Shown here: positions 17,847 to 26,899 of the stretch, one piece after another | Layout of the letters: each line of letters begins with the position of its first letter | Position numbering within the stretch: position 1 is the first letter of the stretch | Assembly: GCF_018457175.1 (NCBI RefSeq) | Contig: NZ_JAGFNU010000006.1 | Coordinates: 62,001-126,000 of the forward strand | Direction of reading: 5' to 3' | Origin: Pseudohalocynthiibacter aestuariivivens | GTDB taxonomy: Bacteria > Pseudomonadota > Alphaproteobacteria > Rhodobacterales > Rhodobacteraceae | Length of the DNA: 64,000 nt | Translations under genes and position numbers: made by a program | The notes under the pieces: model-generated | The model's input: the letters and a program-made list of their open reading frames with translations, nothing else | What the model was told of the DNA's origin: nothing | The model's database searches: none

Positions 17847-18305
17847 CTAACCTCCGACGTATAGAACAATGCGGCGCTGAAACTTTGTGCCGTCCTCGGC
17901 AGTCGCAACCAAGCGAAGATTCCAGTTTCCCGGAGCGACATCAACAGGTGCGCGATACACACCGTTTTCGTAAGTGAATTCTGGGTTCATGTCGTCGCGT
18001 ATATTTGTAGCACGACCAAGAATGGCCTGCAGTTCAGCGATACCGGCCGGGGCTCCAAGATCGTCTAAGATGGTAAGGACCAACTCATTTGCCTCAATTA
18101 TTGCTGATACGTCCCAGCCCAGTGCATCCTGTGCTGCGCGATCTGCGTCAAAAGTCTGACTTGCGACGTAGCTGTTACCCACTTCTAAACCGGGAAACGT
18201 TCGAATGGCGCTGAAGGCCATGAAAACATTAACACCGATGATCACCGCAAAGGCGGCGAACAAAATCGCAAACACCTTGCGCCCTGTCAGTGGTTTAGAG
18301 CTCAT
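17847..18305 (-). CDS. ccoH: cbb3 oxidase assembly protein CcoH (FixH)
   Basis: A 152-residue protein with one N-terminal membrane helix (VFAILFAAFAVIIGVNVFMAF) and a periplasmic FixH domain containing the conserved YVASQTFDADRAAQDALGW region (partly quoted) and the terminal beta domain APGNWNLRLVA. CcoH binds CcoN and stabilises assembling cbb3 oxidase. Its start overlaps the ccoG stop (ATGA), so translation is coupled. Identification rests on the domain and on the G-H-I-S order. Confidence 0.92.
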   Translation of the reverse strand: MSSKPLTGRKVFAILFAAFAVIIGVNVFMAFSAIRTFPGLEVGNSYVASQTFDADRAAQDALGWDVSAIIEANELVLTILDDLGAPAGIAELQAILGRATNIRDDMNPEFTYENGVYRAPVDVAPGNWNLRLVATAEDGTKFQRRIVLYVGG

Positions 18306-19729
18306 TGGACTTTCCCATTGAATACAGTATCCGAGTAGGCACGGTCACCATTTGTCATGTCTTCGATCCACAACCTTAAATCTGTGCGTCCCACAGAGGA
18401 GGCATCAGACCCCGCCGGTGCAGTGACATAGACCCGTTGCAGCTTTGTATCGTCCGCCGGAACCGTTACAAGCAACTCATCGGCGCCTTCAAGCGAGATT
18501 TGTAACACAGAATCCGAGGTAAGCGAAACATGGAACGGCCTGTCGTCACCGTGCTTGTTTCGCAGACGCACATCATAGGTGTTGCGTATCGATCCGTCAG
18601 ACAAAGTGACAAAAGTTGGGTTGCGCACCGGGGCAACTGTCATGTCGATATCTGACTGAATGAACAAAGCAAAAAGCAAAGCGAACCCAACCGCCGACCA
18701 AAGCGAAGTATACATGATTGTGCGGGGGCGGAAGACGTGCTTCCAGACAGAAACAGGTTTGCCGCCTGCCCGCTCTGCTGCTTCGTCCTTAAGCGCCATG
18801 TAGTCAATCAATCCACGCGGCTTACCGATTTTTTCCATGATGTCGTCACAAGCATCAATACAAAGCGCGCATGTAATACACTCTAACTGTTGCCCGTCGC
18901 GGATATCGATTCCAACCGGGCAAACATTGACGCAAGCCATGCAATCTATGCAGTCACCAAGGTTGTCTGCTTCTGGCCCCTTGCGGTGTTTGCCACGGGG
19001 TTCACCACGCCATTCCCTGTATGCAACGACAAGCGTGTCTTCATCCATCATTGCCGCCTGAATACGCGGCCACGGGCACATGTAGATACAAATCTGCTCG
19101 CGCATAAAACCGCCGAAAACAAAGGTTGCCAGCGTCAGAACCAAAATTGTGGAGTAAGCGACAGGGTGGGCATTCAAAGTGACCAGATCAGCCAGCAATT
19201 GCGGGGCATCTGCGAAGTAAAAAACCCATGCACCACCAGTCGCTACGGCAATCAAAAGCCACGCTGTCCACTTAACAAGAGTGAGGCGAACTTTCCTGGC
19301 CGTCCATTTGGAATTCCACAAACGCACCCTTGCGTTGCGATCTCCTTCAATCCAGCGCTCGACCAGAATGAACAAATCGGTCCAGACGGTCTGCGGACAT
19401 GCATAGCCACACCAGACACGGCCAAGCGCCGAGGTGAACAAAAACAGACCAAGGCCCGCCATGATCAGCAATCCGGCGATAAAGTAAAACTCATGTGGCC
19501 AAATCTCGATCCAGAAGAAAAAGAAGCGCCGCCCCGCCAGATCAACCAAAACCGCCTGATCCGGCAGGTTTGGACCACGGTCCCAACGTATCCACGGTGT
19601 CAGATAGTAGATTCCCAGCGTAACCGCCATAATCCACCACTTGAAATTACGGAACGGCCCTGAAACACGTTTTGGGAAAACGGGTTCACGTGCCGCATAA
19701 AGCGACGGGGGGTTTTCATTGCTGGCCAA
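18302..19729 (-). CDS. ccoG: cbb3 oxidase accessory protein CcoG (FixG/RdxA-type polyferredoxin)
   Basis: A 475-residue membrane iron-sulfur protein. About five transmembrane helices surround WCGYACPQTVWTDLF; two [4Fe-4S] ferredoxin motifs follow (CIDCMACVNVCPVGID and CITCALCIDACDDIM), and a C-terminal Ig-like FixG domain ends the protein. CcoG reduces copper for the CcoN centre. The start is TTG, preceded by GGAGAGATTCC; the nearby ATG is out of frame. A symmetric FNR-like box lies 65 bp upstream, giving this operon its own oxygen-controlled promoter. Confidence 0.93.
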   Translation of the reverse strand: MASNENPPSLYAAREPVFPKRVSGPFRNFKWWIMAVTLGIYYLTPWIRWDRGPNLPDQAVLVDLAGRRFFFFWIEIWPHEFYFIAGLLIMAGLGLFLFTSALGRVWCGYACPQTVWTDLFILVERWIEGDRNARVRLWNSKWTARKVRLTLVKWTAWLLIAVATGGAWVFYFADAPQLLADLVTLNAHPVAYSTILVLTLATFVFGGFMREQICIYMCPWPRIQAAMMDEDTLVVAYREWRGEPRGKHRKGPEADNLGDCIDCMACVNVCPVGIDIRDGQQLECITCALCIDACDDIMEKIGKPRGLIDYMALKDEAAERAGGKPVSVWKHVFRPRTIMYTSLWSAVGFALLFALFIQSDIDMTVAPVRNPTFVTLSDGSIRNTYDVRLRNKHGDDRPFHVSLTSDSVLQISLEGADELLVTVPADDTKLQRVYVTAPAGSDASSVGRTDLRLWIEDMTNGDRAYSDTVFNGKVQ

Positions 19730-19794
19730 GGAATCTCTCCGATCATCCTATTCGCGAAGTCGTTGTCTTTTTACAGGCAGCCTGTGTCATGGCC

Positions 19795-19808
19795 TTGACC
19801 TAGGTCAA
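19795..19808. promoter_or_regulatory. FNR/FixK-type box upstream of ccoG
   Basis: TTGACCTAGGTCAA is a perfect 14-bp palindrome of the TTGAY-N4-RTCAA type used by FnrL. Its centre is 72 bp upstream of the ccoG start, which would place a class II transcription start about 31 bp before the TTG codon. Confidence 0.7.
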
Positions 19809-20135
19809 ACAAATGACGGTTTGAACGAGGCGCAACGCCACAGGCAATGTTCCTCTGATTCTTCTTTTGGATTAAAAATATTATCGGCAAAACCCAGTCA
19901 ACAGGCCTCCTCCAATCAAAAAGTTGTGCAGCATTGCCGTCAAAGCGCATTCAGCGGCTCTTTCGTTGAGGAAATTAGTGCTCCTAATGACGTCTTTCAC
20001 ACAAAATCTATCTCAACACAATTTGGTTAACACGCACCAACACCAGGAGTCCGACGGTACGGCCAAAGTCGGTGTCGAGGGTAATTCCAAAGAACAAGGT
20101 GGAAATCGCGTCTCAATTGGTTAATAAACCGATAA

Positions 20136-20181
20136 ACACCGGCACCCCAGGAAACGCGCGAACAGGACGGGGTGCCGGTGT
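20136..20181 (-). terminator. 13-bp-stem hairpin downstream of ccoP
   Basis: ACACCGGCACCCC (20136-20148) and GGGGTGCCGGTGT (20169-20181) form a perfect 13-bp stem with a 20-nt loop. On the minus strand it is followed by TTTATCGGTTTATT, a weak U tract. It probably ends or attenuates ccoNOQP transcripts. Confidence 0.65.
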
Positions 20182-20186
20182 CATCT

Positions 20187-20207
20187 CCGGGGGCCATTGG
20201 CCTCCGG
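20187..20207 (-). other. Second hairpin just after the ccoP stop
   Basis: On the minus strand CCGGAGGCC and GGCCCCCGG pair around an AAT loop, with minor mismatch. It begins about 12 nt past the ccoP stop and has no U tract, so a 3'-end protecting or processing stem is more likely than a terminator. Confidence 0.5.
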
Positions 20208-20218
20208 AAACCTTTTAT

Positions 20219-21085
20219 TTACTCGCCACCACCAAGCTGGTGAACATAAGCTGCAACAGCGCGAACATCCGCGTCGCTCAGCCTGGTGTTCCAGTTTGGC
20301 ATGACGCCGTAGCGGGAATTCGACACAGTTTCGGTCAACGTGTCCACGTCGCCGCCGTAAAGCCAGATCGCGTCTGTCAGGTTAGGTGCACCCTGTTCAC
20401 GGTCACCCGTACCTTCATCCATGTGACAGCTTGCACAGTTATCCATGAATACCGTGGCACCAGCCGATGCCAGAGTTGTATCTGCTTCCTGACCAGAAAT
20501 TGCCATGACGTGGTTTACGACCTGTGCGATTTCCTCTTCGCTCAGGAATTCACCAAAAGCAGGCATTTGCGAGAAACGCGCATCCGGATCAGTTTCATTG
20601 CGAATGCCGTGGTTGACGGTGGCGTAAATTGCGTCAATGTCACCACCCCATAGCCAGTCATCATCCAAAAGATTTGGATATCCTTTGGCACCTGCGGCAC
20701 CAGAGCCGTGGCAGGTTGAACAATTCGTTGCGAAGATTGACCGGCCTGCGTTCGCTGCAAACTGCAACAACTCTGGATCCTCGCTTAAGGCAGTCAGCTC
20801 TGTGCCCACAAGTTTGGCTTCAATCCCGGCGTTTGCTGTATCAAACTCCTCGATGTCAGCTGCAACTTCAGCACGTGTCGAATAGCCGAGGACGCCTGGC
20901 GTCGCCCCGCTGATCAGCGGCCATGCAGGATATGCAATCACATAACCAATGCCCCAGATAATTGTGAGGTAAAAAGTCCAGAGCCACCACCGCGGCAAAG
21001 GATTGTTAAACTCTTCAATACCGTCCCAGCTGTGCCCAGTTGTTTCGATTTCATGCTTTTCAGTTTTTTGTGGTTTTTTGGTCAT
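20219..21085 (-). CDS. ccoP: cbb3 oxidase diheme subunit CcoP
   Basis: A 288-residue membrane-anchored diheme cytochrome c. One transmembrane helix at about 33-53 ([18 protein letters not shown]) is followed by two heme c sites, CSTCH at 122-126 and CASCH at 217-221, with candidate axial methionines in SQMPAFG and GVMPNWN. CcoP accepts electrons from soluble or membrane cytochromes c and passes them to CcoO. The start overlaps the ccoQ stop (ATGA). Confidence 0.96.
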   Translation of the reverse strand: MTKKPQKTEKHEIETTGHSWDGIEEFNNPLPRWWLWTFYLTIIWGIGYVIAYPAWPLISGATPGVLGYSTRAEVAADIEEFDTANAGIEAKLVGTELTALSEDPELLQFAANAGRSIFATNCSTCHGSGAAGAKGYPNLLDDDWLWGGDIDAIYATVNHGIRNETDPDARFSQMPAFGEFLSEEEIAQVVNHVMAISGQEADTTLASAGATVFMDNCASCHMDEGTGDREQGAPNLTDAIWLYGGDVDTLTETVSNSRYGVMPNWNTRLSDADVRAVAAYVHQLGGGE

Positions 21086-21282
21086 GTCCGTGCCTCCTTG
21101 CGATCTGCGTCACAGTCGCTCGCAGGTTTGTCTTCATGCCGAAAGGGGATGTTTGCAGTGTCCTCGTAGGTCTTCTTGCTGCCTGGGCGAAACACCCAGA
21201 TGATGCAACCAATGAAGAAGGTAAACATAAATAAAAGCATCCAGCTGTCAGCGAACTCTCGCATAAGGGAATATAAATCCAT
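21082..21282 (-). CDS. ccoQ: cbb3 oxidase small subunit CcoQ
   Basis: A 66-residue single-pass membrane protein, [20 protein letters not shown] at the N-terminus, then [20 protein letters not shown], the usual CcoQ pattern with the conserved WVFRPGSKK end of the helix. CcoQ stabilises the CcoNOP core, especially under oxygen. The ribosome binding site is GGAGGGAACA. It lies between ccoO (9 bp gap) and ccoP (4 bp overlap). Confidence 0.94.
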   Translation of the reverse strand: MDLYSLMREFADSWMLLFMFTFFIGCIIWVFRPGSKKTYEDTANIPFRHEDKPASDCDADRKEART

Positions 21283-21291
21283 TGTTCCCTC

Positions 21292-22017
21292 CTATCGGCT
21301 TGCGTCTGGCGTAAAGGTTGAGAAATCAACCAATGTGCCAAGCATCTGTAGATAAGCGATCATGGCATCCATTTCTGAAATCCCGGGTTGCCCATCAAAG
21401 TTGCGAACCTGCGCATTTGGATACCGTTCGACCAGTGCATCCCAATCACTGTCTGGATCAGCCTGCGCGGTAAAATCGGCCGACGCATTTTCCAGCATGT
21501 CATCAGTGTAAGGCACGCCAACCATCCGGTGCGTTTCCATCAAATCGGTGATGTAGGTTGCATCAACCATCCGATCTTCGAGGAAACCATATTTTGGCAT
21601 GACAGATTCAGGCACCACGGTCTGTGGATCACGCAGGTGATCAAGATGCCATTCATCAGAGTAACGCCCACCAACCCGCGCCAAGTCTGGCCCGGTCCGT
21701 TTGGAACCCCACTGGAACGGGTGATCGTACATCGACTCTGCCGCAAGGCTGTAGTGGCCATAGCGCTCCACCTCATCCCGCATTGGGCGGATCATCTGAC
21801 TGTGACAGACATAGCAGCCCTCACGGATATAGATGTCACGCCCCGTCAGTTCGAGCGGCGAATAAGGCCGCACACCTTCCACCTCTTCGATCGTGTTTTC
21901 GAGGTAGAAAAGAGGTGCGATTTCGACGATACCGCCCACCGTAACTACAAGAAGGCTACAGACCAGCAGAAGCGTTGCGTTCTTTTCCAGAACCTTATGT
22001 TTATCAAGAATTGCCAT
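21292..22017 (-). CDS. ccoO: cbb3 oxidase monoheme subunit CcoO
   Basis: A 241-residue monoheme cytochrome c subunit with one N-terminal membrane helix ([20 protein letters not shown]), the CcoO sequence [20 protein letters not shown] with heme site CYVCH at 68-72, and the ligand methionine region [12 protein letters not shown]. It relays electrons from CcoP to the CcoN binuclear centre. An AGGGAGGGCC stretch precedes the start. It follows ccoN after a 14-bp gap. Confidence 0.96.
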   Translation of the reverse strand: MAILDKHKVLEKNATLLLVCSLLVVTVGGIVEIAPLFYLENTIEEVEGVRPYSPLELTGRDIYIREGCYVCHSQMIRPMRDEVERYGHYSLAAESMYDHPFQWGSKRTGPDLARVGGRYSDEWHLDHLRDPQTVVPESVMPKYGFLEDRMVDATYITDLMETHRMVGVPYTDDMLENASADFTAQADPDSDWDALVERYPNAQVRNFDGQPGISEMDAMIAYLQMLGTLVDFSTFTPDASR

Positions 22018-22031
22018 CTCTCCGGCCCTCC

Positions 22032-23627
22032 CTATTCAGCCGGAGCTGCTGCGGGGGCTTCGGCCTTAGCCTCACCACGTACAACAGTCATCCAGAGGTT
22101 ATAGCACATGATCAGTGCACCGGCGAGGAACAACACGCCTCCCATGCCGCGAACGACATACATTGGGAACTTCGCGCTAACCGTGTCAGCGAACGAGTTT
22201 ACAAGGAACCCTTGCGCATCAACTTCGCGCCACATCAGGCCTTCCATGATACCGGTGACCCACATCGACGACGCGTAGAGAACGATACCGATCGTTGCTA
22301 GCCAGAAGTGCCAGTTCACCAGTTTCAGTGAGTAAAGGCCAGTCTTGTTCCAGAGTTTCGGAAATAGGAAGTAAAGCGCACCAAAGGTGATCATACCGTT
22401 CCAACCAAGAGCGCCGGAATGCACGTGACCAATGGTCCAGTCTGTGTAGTGCGACAAGGAGTTGACCGCACGGATCGACATCATCGGACCCTCAAACGTC
22501 GACATGCCGTAAAAACCAATCGACACAACCATCATCCGCAAAATCGGGTCGGTTCGCAGCTTGTCCCAGGCACCTGATAGTGTCATCAGGCCGTTGATCA
22601 TGCCACCCCAGCTGGGCATCCAGAGAATGATCGAGAACACCATACCCAGCGTGCTCGCCCAGTCGGGAAGCGCGGTGTAATGCAAGTGGTGAGGACCAGC
22701 CCAGATATAAAGGAAAATGAGCGCCCAGAAGTGAATGATCGACAGCTTGTAGCTGTAGACAGGACGTTCCGCTTGTTTTGGTACAAAGTAATACATCATA
22801 CCAAGGAAGCCCGCTGTCAGGAAAAAGCCCACAGCGTTGTGACCATACCACCACTGCGTCATCGCATCCTGCACACCGGCAAAGACCTGCACAGATTTGG
22901 ACCCGAAAATCGAAACAGGGATCGAAAGGTTATTGACCAGGTGAAGCATCGCAACAGTCACGATAAAGCTTAGCAAGAACCAGTTCGCAACGTAGATATG
23001 CTTTTCTTTTCGTTTGAAAAGTGTCCCCATGAAGACCACCAGATACGCGACCCATACGATGGTCAGCCAGATATCCACATGCCATTCAGGCTCTGCATAT
23101 TCTTTGGATTGGGTCGAACCGAGCAAATAACCGGTTGCCGCCAAAACGATAAACAGCTGATAGCCCCAGAACACGAACCAGGCGAGGTTTCCACCCCATA
23201 GCCGTGCTGCCGTTGTACGCTGAACAATGTAAAAGGACGTCGCAATGAGCGCGTTGCCACCAAACGCAAAAATTACTGCCGAGGTATGCAGTGGCCGCAG
23301 ACGCCCAAAATTTGCATATCCTTCGGCCCAGTCAAAGTTAAGCACCGGAAAGGCAAGCTGGAAGGCAATAAACGTACCGACCAGAAAACCAACAACGCCC
23401 CAAAACGCCGTTGCGATAACGCCATAGCGTATTACACCGTCCATATAGCCGGTCTCGACGGTTCTGGGTTCATCCGTTCGCCGAACGGTCCATAAAAACA
23501 ATCCACCAGATGCTAGCATGACAATAATCGCATGCACCTGATAGGCTAAATCACGTGCGTAGTTAGCGGCGATTGCGGCCAAAAGCGCAATAACCCCCAA
23601 TACGATCAGCTTAAAATAGTCCCACAT
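22032..23627 (-). CDS. ccoN: cbb3-type cytochrome c oxidase catalytic subunit CcoN
   Basis: A 531-residue, about twelve-helix heme-copper oxidase subunit. Metal-ligand histidines are visible in [42 protein letters not shown] and [15 protein letters not shown]. It reduces O2 to water with high affinity and pumps protons. The start MWDYFKLIV is preceded by AAGGGACGCTTTA; an upstream ATG at 23708 would lie under the FNR box and is rejected. The gene is first in ccoNOQP, divergent from usp, with two FNR boxes in the 201-bp gap. Confidence 0.96.
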   Translation of the reverse strand: MWDYFKLIVLGVIALLAAIAANYARDLAYQVHAIIVMLASGGLFLWTVRRTDEPRTVETGYMDGVIRYGVIATAFWGVVGFLVGTFIAFQLAFPVLNFDWAEGYANFGRLRPLHTSAVIFAFGGNALIATSFYIVQRTTAARLWGGNLAWFVFWGYQLFIVLAATGYLLGSTQSKEYAEPEWHVDIWLTIVWVAYLVVFMGTLFKRKEKHIYVANWFLLSFIVTVAMLHLVNNLSIPVSIFGSKSVQVFAGVQDAMTQWWYGHNAVGFFLTAGFLGMMYYFVPKQAERPVYSYKLSIIHFWALIFLYIWAGPHHLHYTALPDWASTLGMVFSIILWMPSWGGMINGLMTLSGAWDKLRTDPILRMMVVSIGFYGMSTFEGPMMSIRAVNSLSHYTDWTIGHVHSGALGWNGMITFGALYFLFPKLWNKTGLYSLKLVNWHFWLATIGIVLYASSMWVTGIMEGLMWREVDAQGFLVNSFADTVSAKFPMYVVRGMGGVLFLAGALIMCYNLWMTVVRGEAKAEAPAAAPAE

Positions 23628-23721
23628 TAAAGCGTCCCTTCGTCTTTCCCTGCGGCGACTCGTTGGTCGCGCGGGCTCATTTTGACTGTTCGGGGTATGA
23701 ATGGCCATGGCAGAAACTGCT

Positions 23722-23735
23722 TTGATCCATGTCAA
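23722..23735. promoter_or_regulatory. FNR box proximal to ccoN
   Basis: TTGATCCATGTCAA matches TTGAT-N4-ATCAA with one mismatch. Its centre is about 102 bp upstream of the ccoN start; a class II promoter would start near 23687 with CATACC as a weak -10, leaving a 60-nt leader. Confidence 0.75.
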
Positions 23736-23753
23736 TTTTGACGCGGCTTTCGT

Positions 23754-23767
23754 TTGATCGATATCAA
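23754..23767. promoter_or_regulatory. Perfect FNR box proximal to usp
   Basis: TTGATCGATATCAA is an exact TTGAT-N4-ATCAA palindrome, centred about 69 bp upstream of the usp start. A class II start would fall near 23802. It may also assist ccoN from a distance of 32 bp behind the ccoN box. Confidence 0.85.
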
Positions 23768-23828
23768 AGCCGGGTAAAATTATCGTCGATAGGGTTTTTT
23801 TAGATCGAATTCAGAAAGGGCGAAACCA

Positions 23829-24668
23829 ATGGCCTACAAATCTTTGCTTACAATCGCGACCGATATTGAGATTTGCGAACCACCGCTACAACATGCAATC
23901 GCAATGGCAAGAATGGGCGAAGCGCATTTAGATGTGCAGTGTATCGGCGTTGATCGCACGCAAACAGGTTACTACTATGCGGGTGCAAACGCGATGGTGC
24001 TTCAGCAAACACTTCAGCAAGCGCAACAAGACGCCGAAGATCTGGAAGAAAAAATACGCGCCCGACTTAAAAACGAAGATATCAACTGGTCTTGCGAATC
24101 TGGCGTGGCACAACTGACCGGCCTTAACCGGCTGATCGCCCACCGTGCCCGTTTTTCCGATCTTGTGATCTTACCCAAGCCTTATGGCGAAAATCGCAAA
24201 CAAGAACTCGAGGCCGTCGTCGAATCAGCTATGTTCGAAGGCCACGCGCCGGTCATGGTGGTGCCAGATGACATTGACGGTACAACAACCCCGAAAAGAA
24301 TTATTATCGCCTGGAATGAAAGTGCCGAAGCGTTGGCGGCAATACGTGCGGCTCTTCCCCTTCTTAAAAATGCCGATCTTGTAAATGTTGCCGTGATCGA
24401 CCCGCCCACCCATGGTCCGGATCGATCTGACCCTGGTGGAGCGCTTTCGCAAATGCTGGCACGTCACGGGGTTAAAGCGGAAATATCAGTACTTGCGAAA
24501 ACCATGCCTCGGGTTGCGGATGTTCTGGTACGTCACGTGCGCGACCTGAATGCCGATTTACTTGTCATGGGTGCCTATGGCCATTCGCGCTTCCGTGAGG
24601 CAATTCTTGGAGGGGCGACACGAAACATGCTTGAATTGGCAGAAGTGCCGGTCTTGCTGGCGCATTAA
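23829..24668 (+). CDS. Tandem-domain universal stress protein next to fnrL
   Basis: A 279-residue protein made of two Usp domains; the first (YKSLLTIATDIEI) is degenerate and the second (PKRIIIAWNESAEALAAIRA, quoted in part) ends with the nucleotide motif GAYGHSRFREAILGGATRNM. The same gene sits between ccoN and fnrL in Rhodobacter, so its position is conserved. A perfect FNR box 62 bp upstream points to induction at low oxygen. Its molecular role is unknown; binding of ATP by the second domain is inferred. Confidence 0.9.
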   Translation: MAYKSLLTIATDIEICEPPLQHAIAMARMGEAHLDVQCIGVDRTQTGYYYAGANAMVLQQTLQQAQQDAEDLEEKIRARLKNEDINWSCESGVAQLTGLNRLIAHRARFSDLVILPKPYGENRKQELEAVVESAMFEGHAPVMVVPDDIDGTTTPKRIIIAWNESAEALAAIRAALPLLKNADLVNVAVIDPPTHGPDRSDPGGALSQMLARHGVKAEISVLAKTMPRVADVLVRHVRDLNADLLVMGAYGHSRFREAILGGATRNMLELAEVPVLLAH

Positions 24669-24702
24669 CTTCGGCTCAGGTGACAAAGCTCTTTTCAGGA
24701 AA

Positions 24703-25449
24703 TCAGAACAGCATACCGCCGTCTGAATCATCCCCGGTTTCATCCTGCAAACGCTGGAAATCGGGGACGGTGACGTGACGTTTTCCTTCCAGCATGATGA
24801 CGCCATCTTTCCGCAATGCCGAGATTTGACGGCTTACCGTTTCAAGCGTTAGTCCAAGGTAGTTTGCCATTGCTTCGCGCGTCAGCGGCAAATCAAAAAC
24901 CCGAACGTCTGAATCCGCCGATACGTTCAGTGACGCTTCGCGTCGCGCAATAATCATCAACAGGCTGGCAATTTTTTCGCGTGCTGTTTTACGACCAAGC
25001 AACAACATCCATTCGCGCGCAGCGTCCAATTCGTCCAGCGTCATCTCGAGCAAGCGTTGCGCAATATGTGGCGTTGCCTGCATCATTTCTTCAAATGGTT
25101 TTTTGCGAAAGCAACACATCATCAGATTTGTCGTGGCGGTCACATCATAGGGCGCAACATTCCGTCCGGGGCGGCCAACAAAGTCAGAGGGTAAAAGCAA
25201 CCCAACCATCTGAGTGCGCCCATCTTCCATAGTCTGCGTCAAAGCCGCAATTCCAGTAACAACAGATGCGACAAAATCCATCTGATCCCCGGACCAGACT
25301 ACAGTTTGTCCAGCCTCGTAGCTTCGATAATATTTGATCTTTTCTAGCAGCTCTAGCTCGTTCGTTTCGCAACGCGCACAAACAGCGCGATGCCGTATCG
25401 GGCAATCGCTGCAGTCTTTAAAACCAATTTTAGCGTCTTGAAGGGTCAT
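24703..25449 (-). CDS. fnrL: Oxygen-sensing transcription factor FnrL (Crp/Fnr family)
   Basis: A 248-residue Crp/Fnr regulator. N-terminal cysteines at 13, 16, 24 and 27 (DCSDCPIRHRAVCARC) and a central CC pair (TNLMMCCFRKK) can hold an oxygen-labile [4Fe-4S] cluster. The recognition helix GLTLETVSRQISAL has the E-x-x-S-R signature that reads TTGAT half-sites, matching the boxes found here. The start MTLQDAKIGF is chosen over one nine codons upstream that lies inside the FNR box. It is divergent from hemN. Confidence 0.95.
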   Translation of the reverse strand: MTLQDAKIGFKDCSDCPIRHRAVCARCETNELELLEKIKYYRSYEAGQTVVWSGDQMDFVASVVTGIAALTQTMEDGRTQMVGLLLPSDFVGRPGRNVAPYDVTATTNLMMCCFRKKPFEEMMQATPHIAQRLLEMTLDELDAAREWMLLLGRKTAREKIASLLMIIARREASLNVSADSDVRVFDLPLTREAMANYLGLTLETVSRQISALRKDGVIMLEGKRHVTVPDFQRLQDETGDDSDGGMLF

Positions 25450-25462
25450 AAGCCTGGAAAAT

Positions 25463-25476
25463 TTGATCTGTGTCAA
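25463..25476. promoter_or_regulatory. FNR box between fnrL and hemN
   Basis: TTGATCTGTGTCAA matches the FNR consensus with one mismatch. It ends 13 bp from the fnrL start, where binding would repress fnrL, and its centre is 42 bp upstream of the hemN ATG, the class II activating distance for a nearly leaderless hemN transcript. Confidence 0.78.
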
Positions 25477-25511
25477 AGAGACATCTGCCTCTTAAACATA
25501 ACGCTAGGCGA

Positions 25512-26867
25512 ATGACAGTGATTTCGCAACTCGCGCAATACGGTCTTTTTGACTCGCGCGTGCCCCGTTATACGAGCTACCCAACCGCTCCTCATTTTTC
25601 TGATGCGGTTGATGGGTCTATTTTCAAAGGGTTTCTAAACGAAATCGCTAATGAAACTGACGTCTCTCTTTACGTTCATGTGCCATTTTGTCGCCGCTTG
25701 TGCTGGTTCTGTGCCTGTCGCACACAAGGCACACAAACCGATTCTCCGGTGCGTGCCTATCTGGATGTCCTGAAACAGGAACTGGCGATTCTCAAAGCAG
25801 AGTTACCCGATAACCTGCATCTTTCGCGACTGCACTGGGGCGGTGGAACACCCACGCTGCTTGCTCCTGACATGATGACGGAATTAGCCGAAGCAATTTT
25901 TGATGTCATTCCAATGGGAAACGACGCTGAATTTTCCGTTGAGATTGACCCAAACGAGATTGACGCGCCGCGCCTAGAAGCCCTGGCTGCGGCTGGGATG
26001 AACCGAGCCTCGATTGGCGTGCAGGATTTCGACGCTGAAATCCAGCAGGTGATCGGGCGCGAACAAAGTTACGAGATCACGCGAGACGCCATTGAAGCGA
26101 TACGCGGTCACGGTGTCAAAAGCCTGAACGCAGACATTCTCTATGGCTTGCCGCACCAAACCAACAGACGTATTGCGGACTCTGTACAAAAGCTGCTTTC
26201 GCTTTCACCTGACAGGGTTTCTCTTTACGGCTACGCACATGTGCCATGGATGGCAAAACGCCAACAGATGATCCCATCTGATGCGCTGCCGACCCCTGAA
26301 GAACGGCTTGCTTTATTCGAAACTGCCCGGCACTTGTTTCTGTGGGATGATTATCGGGAAATCGGGATCGATCACTTTGCAAGACCCGATGATGGCCTTG
26401 CCGTTGCCCAGACCGAAGGCAGGCTTAAGCGCAATTTCCAAGGCTACACCGATGATCGTGCAGATGTATTGATAGGCGTTGGCGCCTCATCAATTTCTCG
26501 CTTCCCGCAAGGCTATGCACAAAACGCTCCAGCGACCTCGGCGCATACTAAAGCAATTCGTGAAGGTCAGTTTTCAACGGTACGCGGCCACGTCTTTAGC
26601 GCCGATGATCGGCTTCGCAGCCGGTTGATTGAAGCTTTGATGTGTGACTTTCATATCGATACCGCAGAGATACTGGAAAACTTCGACATAACTCCAAAGC
26701 AACTAAACACGTTGTTCAACGCTGCAGCAGCAGATTTTGACGACATGGTCCGCGTTTCGAGTTCAGGCTTTACGATTTCGGAAACTGCCCGGCCTCTCAC
26801 GCGAATGATCGCTCGTGCTTTTGATGCGTACGAACTGTCGAAGGCGGGGCACAGCTCTGCTGTTTAA
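25512..26867 (+). CDS. hemN: Oxygen-independent coproporphyrinogen III dehydrogenase HemN
   Basis: A 451-residue radical SAM enzyme that makes protoporphyrinogen IX without O2. The [4Fe-4S] motif CRRLCWFC (Cys 60, 64, 67) sits in YVHVPFCRRLCWFCACR, and LHWGGGTPTLL, GIDHFARPDDGLA and QGYTDD are HemN signatures. The start MTVISQLAQYGLFD matches the normal family N-terminus; 14 further codons upstream would run through the FNR box. It complements hemF at low oxygen and should be activated by FnrL from the shared intergenic box. Confidence 0.95.
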   Translation: MTVISQLAQYGLFDSRVPRYTSYPTAPHFSDAVDGSIFKGFLNEIANETDVSLYVHVPFCRRLCWFCACRTQGTQTDSPVRAYLDVLKQELAILKAELPDNLHLSRLHWGGGTPTLLAPDMMTELAEAIFDVIPMGNDAEFSVEIDPNEIDAPRLEALAAAGMNRASIGVQDFDAEIQQVIGREQSYEITRDAIEAIRGHGVKSLNADILYGLPHQTNRRIADSVQKLLSLSPDRVSLYGYAHVPWMAKRQQMIPSDALPTPEERLALFETARHLFLWDDYREIGIDHFARPDDGLAVAQTEGRLKRNFQGYTDDRADVLIGVGASSISRFPQGYAQNAPATSAHTKAIREGQFSTVRGHVFSADDRLRSRLIEALMCDFHIDTAEILENFDITPKQLNTLFNAAAADFDDMVRVSSSGFTISETARPLTRMIARAFDAYELSKAGHSSAV

Positions 26868-26899
26868 AAAGTCAGGCGTATAACGTCCGAAGCATTCGT

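Larger units (their letters stand above)
19730..20218. other. Long spacer between ccoG and ccoP
   Basis: These 489 bp contain no credible gene. Near ccoP stand two GC-rich hairpins (20136-20181 and 20187-20207); near ccoG stands the FNR-like palindrome 19795-19808. The middle 19810-20130 is less GC-rich and shows no reading frame with a ribosome binding site and no tRNA-like fold; an sRNA cannot be excluded. Several genomes of the group have a much shorter ccoP-ccoG gap, which is recollection and not checked. Confidence 0.6.

Noticed and set aside
18890-19663. 257-codon open frame on the plus strand within ccoG
   Set aside because: Antisense to the CcoG ferredoxin and membrane regions; composition is typical of a shadow frame.
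23628-23708. Longer ccoN with start at 23708
   Set aside because: The extra 27 residues are polar and Arg-rich, and the start would fall only about 20 bp from the centre of the FNR box; the ATG at 23627 has a good ribosome site.
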